A DNA stretch of 8,403 bases from an uncultured Eubacteriales bacterium (GTDB taxonomy: Bacteria > Bacillota > Clostridia > Oscillospirales > CAG-272): positions 1-8,403 of the forward strand of contig CASEEB010000230.1 in the NCBI GenBank assembly GCA_949286815.1. Direction: 5' to 3'. The position numbers were made by a program, and so were the translations under genes. Positions 5,592-8,403 of the stretch are shown piece after piece. Every line of letters begins with the position of its first letter. Within the stretch, counting starts at the first letter, position 1. The notes beneath the pieces are model-generated. The model had not been told where the DNA came from, searched no databases, and saw only the letters and a list, made by a program, of their open reading frames with translations.

Positions 5592-6338
5592 ATGATACAG
5601 GACTTACACTCGCATACATATTATTCTTTTTGCGGCGCGGATACTCCGGAGCAGGTTGTCAGAGCGGCTATAGACGGGTCTGTGGAACTGCTCGGAATTA
5701 CCGACCACAACTACGGGGTCGGTTGCGCGAGAACCGACGTTTATTTCAGTACCTCACCCGAAATCGGGAACGACTATGAGAGGACGCTGAAAAGATATTT
5801 TGACCATATAAACCTTATAAAGGAGAAATATGCCGGTAAAATAAAAATACTGAGGGGTATTGAGATAAACACACTGACGGGCGGGCGCACGGCGCTGCCG
5901 GAAAGTGCGGATATTTCATGTTTTGATTTTTGTCTGGTGGAAAATCTCGACGCGGGTGAGGGTAAGACCATTACAAACGGGGATATATTCGCGTTTGCCG
6001 ACCGCTGCGGCTGCCCGACCGGCATTGCCCATACCGATATGTTCGCGTTTATTCTGTCACGCGGAGAGGACCCGTACCGGTATTTCCGCAGGATGGCGGA
6101 CAGAGGTATTTTCTGGGAAATGAATGTAAATCTTGACACTGTGCATCACGGGCATGAGCATAAATATATGCTTGAATTTTTTGAGGATACAGAGCAGCAG
6201 GAGATTGTCCGCCGGTCAAAGGTGAGGCTGAGCGTGGGCTTTGACGGACACAAAGTCGATGATTATAAACCGCAAAGAATTGCGGATTATTGCGGAAAAA
6301 TAAGCCGAATGGGCATAAAGCTCGCCTTTGAGGACTGA
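5592..6338 (+). CDS. PHP-domain metallo-phosphoesterase
   Basis: This 248-aa protein of the polymerase and histidinol phosphatase superfamily would hydrolyse a phosphoester with a two- or three-metal centre; its substrate is unknown. The visible metal-binding motifs are DLHSHT (H6, H8), ITDHN (D38, H39), GIEIN (E91), IAHTD (H147) and GFDGHKVDDY (D218, H220). The region after FDF (111-113), where many members read GSVH, here reads CLVENLD, so one usual histidine is not evident. The ATG follows AAAGGAA (5579-5585) by 6 nt. It lies between the DUF58 gene and the DUF4129 gene in the same direction with short gaps (75 and 26 nt), so it is probably part of that operon even though PHP proteins are not standard members of it. 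A histidinol-phosphatase annotation is possible, but no his genes are nearby to support it. Confidence 0.88.
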   Translation: MIQDLHSHTYYSFCGADTPEQVVRAAIDGSVELLGITDHNYGVGCARTDVYFSTSPEIGNDYERTLKRYFDHINLIKEKYAGKIKILRGIEINTLTGGRTALPESADISCFDFCLVENLDAGEGKTITNGDIFAFADRCGCPTGIAHTDMFAFILSRGEDPYRYFRRMADRGIFWEMNVNLDTVHHGHEHKYMLEFFEDTEQQEIVRRSKVRLSVGFDGHKVDDYKPQRIADYCGKISRMGIKLAFED

Positions 6339-6352
6339 GGCAAAGCGATTGC

Positions 6353-6359
6353 GGGGTGG
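6353..6359 (+). promoter_or_regulatory. Ribosome-binding site that favours the GTG start at 6365
   Basis: GGGGTGG lies 5 nt before the GTG at 6365, an ideal distance. The alternative in-frame GTG at 6356 lies inside this purine block and has only a GAGG about 15 nt upstream, which is too far. The shorter start is therefore preferred; the difference is only three residues. Confidence 0.6.
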
Positions 6360-6364
6360 ATAAA

Positions 6365-7795
6365 GTGAATGTTACAAAGGTCAAAAATGTTGACGGGCTT
6401 GACAGTATAGCGAGAATTTTCTGCACAGGCTCATATTATATCGTAATCTGCTCGGTTTTGTTTTTTCCTGTCTATAACGCGCACTGGTCTCTTTATCTTG
6501 CCTTGTTTCTGGAGGGCGCGGCGGTATTCTGCGCGGGGTATGCCATACAGAGCGCGTTTTCACGACTTACGGGGAATAAAAGGGTAAAGAACAGCGGCGC
6601 GTATGAACCCGAAAACCGATATTTTGAATCGACAAAAGCGGTATTGCCCGCGCTCCTGTCCGCGGCGGCGTCTTTGGCGGTTTCTGTCCCTTTTTCATAT
6701 TTTTTGAAAAGGGAACAGGCAGGCACGAATGTGGAATGGCTTATAATTCCTTTTTTCATATTGGCCGCGGTGGGAGGAGTTGTGGTTTGGTTTTATCCTA
6801 CCAGCAGGCTGGCGAGCGGGAGAAATCTTTTTGTATGCTCGTGTGTGATACTCGCTACATACATATTATATTCATTTACCGGACCGGGCGCGTATTGTCA
6901 GGTAATCTTGCTTTTGGTGTTCGCGATTTTTGCCGGAATATCGGTAAGCTACGCCAATATTACGTACAATTACATGGGAGATGACTCGCTGCAAGTAAAC
7001 AAAAGCGTCAAAATCAACTGTTTTTACGTGCTGCTGCGTTTTTTCGGATCAGCCGTGCTGTGCTTTATTCTTGCCGCGTCGGTGTTTTCGGGATTGACGG
7101 TGATAGGTCGGTCTCTGCTTGTAATGATTCTCAGGATAGATTATGACAACGGGACATTGTTAGAGGGTGAAGAGCTCAGAAGAGAGTTTAATTACTTTGT
7201 ATACGGCGAATACGAGGCAAGCGACTCTCCTATGTTTTATTTCTTCATATTATTCATCGTGCTTATGCTGGCGGGACTCGCGTTTTTGCTTCTGAGGCAC
7301 TCAAATAGTTTTAAAGACGCTTTAAAACGCATTAAGAAGTGGTTTTTAAGCCTTTGGGAGGAGATTTTGTATTTGCTCGGTAAAATGAGACCCCGCACCA
7401 TGAATAATTATGCCGATTACAGCGATTACGTGGATGTACAGAGGAAAATTGAACCTCTGATAAACGAGTATAATAAAAGACAATTCAAAATTCATAAAAG
7501 CTATAAAAAGTTTATGGGTGAACTCAATTCTCTGCCGACCGACAGGGATAAGATAGTTTACGGATATTGCGCTCTTATGTCGGTTTGCTCAAGGCTGCCT
7601 TTGTATGTAAAGAAATCGGACACGCCGAGACAGGCAAGAGCAAAGCTTGATGGTGAAAAAAATTTTGAAAATATGGGTAAGATAACACATGCTTTTGAGA
7701 TTGCGGAATATGCCTGCCGGGAACCGGAGGCATCTGCCGGCAGGGAAGCGATAGATCTGATTTGCGGGATACTTAAAGTGTACATGGATGAGTGA
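6365..7795 (+). CDS. Polytopic membrane protein with C-terminal DUF4129-like domain
   Basis: The 476-aa product (479 aa if the GTG at 6356 is used) has about eight hydrophobic segments, at roughly 22-37, 43-60, 91-112, 125-144, 154-172, 178-196, 219-244 and 290-311. A basic amphipathic stretch (about 317-345) and a soluble tail follow. The tail (about 395-452) looks like DUF4129: VYGYCALMSVCSRLPL, then SDTPRQARAKL (418-428), then FEIAEYA. DUF4129 normally ends the third protein of MoxR/DUF58 operons, often together with a transglutaminase domain; no transglutaminase segment is visible here. The gene follows the PHP stop by 26 nt and is the last of the operon, with a terminator about 155 nt downstream. 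The membrane topology and DUF4129 calls come from reading hydrophobicity and motifs, not from a profile search. Confidence 0.8.
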   Translation: MNVTKVKNVDGLDSIARIFCTGSYYIVICSVLFFPVYNAHWSLYLALFLEGAAVFCAGYAIQSAFSRLTGNKRVKNSGAYEPENRYFESTKAVLPALLSAAASLAVSVPFSYFLKREQAGTNVEWLIIPFFILAAVGGVVVWFYPTSRLASGRNLFVCSCVILATYILYSFTGPGAYCQVILLLVFAIFAGISVSYANITYNYMGDDSLQVNKSVKINCFYVLLRFFGSAVLCFILAASVFSGLTVIGRSLLVMILRIDYDNGTLLEGEELRREFNYFVYGEYEASDSPMFYFFILFIVLMLAGLAFLLLRHSNSFKDALKRIKKWFLSLWEEILYLLGKMRPRTMNNYADYSDYVDVQRKIEPLINEYNKRQFKIHKSYKKFMGELNSLPTDRDKIVYGYCALMSVCSRLPLYVKKSDTPRQARAKLDGEKNFENMGKITHAFEIAEYACREPEASAGREAIDLICGILKVYMDE

Positions 7796-7910
7796 ATGTC
7801 TACGGTTTATCAGAACTTTCAGTCATTATGTCAGTGTTGTACCCTTGCCGGAAAGCGTTGCTTTTTGCTTGTTAAGGACTGTCGATTATCTGCCAGAGTA
7901 CATAAATACA

Positions 7911-7946
7911 GAAAAACAAGGTCAACCGCAATGAGATTGACCTTGT
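7911..7946 (-). terminator. Intrinsic terminator for the cyclophilin gene
   Basis: The 10-bp perfect stem ACAAGGTCAA (7916-7925)/TTGACCTTGT (7937-7946) has an 11-nt loop. On the - strand it is followed by TTTTTC (complement of 7911-7916), which gives the U-tract. On the + strand only CCTGTC follows, so it acts in the - direction. It lies about 90 nt past the end of the peptidyl-prolyl isomerase gene. Confidence 0.78.
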
Positions 7947-7951
7947 CCTGT

Positions 7952-8000
7952 CAGCGGGCTGTTCACGGCTTTTAATATTGTGAGCAGCCCGCTGTTTTTT
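7952..8000 (+). terminator. Intrinsic terminator of the moxR operon
   Basis: CAGCGGGCTG (7952-7961) pairs with CAGCCCGCTG (7985-7994) and the stem continues with TTCAC/GTGAG (one G-U) for about 15 bp in all, with a 13-nt loop. Six T (7995-8000) follow on the + strand. There is no A-run on the left side, so it acts only rightwards and ends the transcript of the four-gene operon. Confidence 0.92.
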
Positions 8001-8033
8001 AATTTCATTTGTTTGCCGTTGTACCGAAATTAA

Positions 8034-8403
8034 TTACTCTTCGGTCAGTTCGATTTTTTCAATGACAACCGGGGTTTTGGGAACGTCGCCGTACCAGCCG
8101 AAGTTTCCGGTTTTTACGTTGGCTATCTTGTCTACGATGTCTATACCCTCTGTAACCTTGCCGAAAGCCGCGTACTGAGCGTCGAGATGCGGAGCGTCTT
8201 CATGCATTATGAAAAACTGAGAAGACGCGGAGTCCGGGTCCTGAGTTCTTGCCATGGAGAGTACGCCTCTTTTGTGACGTATATCGTTTGACATAAAACC
8301 GTTGGCGATAAATTCACCTTTAATGGGAGAAGCTTTCTTCTGCTCGAAGTTTTCGTCAAATCCTCCGCCCTGTATCATAAATCCTTTGATTACCCGGTGA
8401 AAA
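8034..8403 (-). CDS. Cyclophilin-type peptidyl-prolyl cis-trans isomerase (5' end cut by window)
   Basis: The enzyme interconverts cis and trans X-Pro bonds and assists protein folding. The reading frame stays open to the window edge. The visible part begins FHRVIKGFMIQGGG, where FHR carries the catalytic arginine and FMIQGG the catalytic Phe/Gln. It continues with RGVLSMARTQDPDSASSQFF and LDAQYAAFGKV, the standard cyclophilin core, and ends LTEE. The Met in FMIQGG is internal, so the true start lies beyond 8403, and about 40 or more N-terminal residues are missing, possibly with a signal or lipoprotein peptide. The position usually occupied by Trp in cyclosporin-sensitive eukaryotic cyclophilins is Tyr here (in AQYAAFG). 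The gene converges on the moxR operon and has its own terminator. Confidence 0.95.
   Translation of the reverse strand, partial: FHRVIKGFMIQGGGFDENFEQKKASPIKGEFIANGFMSNDIRHKRGVLSMARTQDPDSASSQFFIMHEDAPHLDAQYAAFGKVTEGIDIVDKIANVKTGNFGWYGDVPKTPVVIEKIELTEE

Noticed and set aside
7796..7975. A 59-codon + strand ORF starting 1 nt after the DUF4129 gene stop
   Set aside because: It reads through the - strand terminator hairpin and into the operon terminator stem, lacks a clear ribosome-binding site, and its product resembles no family I recognise.

Overview
The window most likely comes from a low-to-moderate GC, anaerobic member of the Clostridia (Bacillota), possibly an Oscillospirales/Ruminococcaceae-type gut bacterium. 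This is inferred from the MetG type (H-x-G-N signature, C-x2-C zinc knuckle and C-terminal EMAP/tRNA-binding domain), from strong Shine-Dalgarno sites, from a canonical MoxR/DUF58/DUF4129 gene set and from a clostridial ferritin-like protein. No rRNA, tRNA, phage, IS or CRISPR feature was seen.

Layout: (1) 62-2107, metG on the + strand, ending in a strong bidirectional terminator (2121-2168). (2) 2237-2749, a small ferritin-like/rubrerythrin-type protein on the - strand, convergent with metG, with a candidate promoter and a 14-bp palindrome at its start. (3) 2750-3247, a 498-bp divergent intergenic region. It holds a perfect extended -10 promoter (TTGACA, 17 nt, TGnTATAAT) pointing right. Directly after it lie three tandem copies of a 52-53 nt nested palindrome, which would form the 5' leader of the next transcript. 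(4) 3248-7795, an apparent + strand operon: MoxR AAA+ ATPase, a possible 42-aa ORF, a DUF58 protein, a PHP-type phosphoesterase, and a polytopic membrane protein with a cytosolic DUF4129-like tail. (5) 7796-8033, a short region with two opposed terminators, one per strand. (6) 8034-8403, the 3' portion of a cyclophilin-type peptidyl-prolyl isomerase on the - strand, cut by the window edge.

MoxR ATPases with DUF58 and DUF4129 membrane partners form a widespread conserved cluster, thought to act as an AAA+ chaperone with a VWA-like adaptor at the membrane. In this copy no transglutaminase domain is visible, and a PHP metallo-phosphoesterase gene sits between the DUF58 and DUF4129 genes. The two points most worth a second look are that added PHP gene and the hairpin array in the leader, whose arms keep pairing through G-U wobbles and one compensatory change and which can pair in two mutually exclusive ways.
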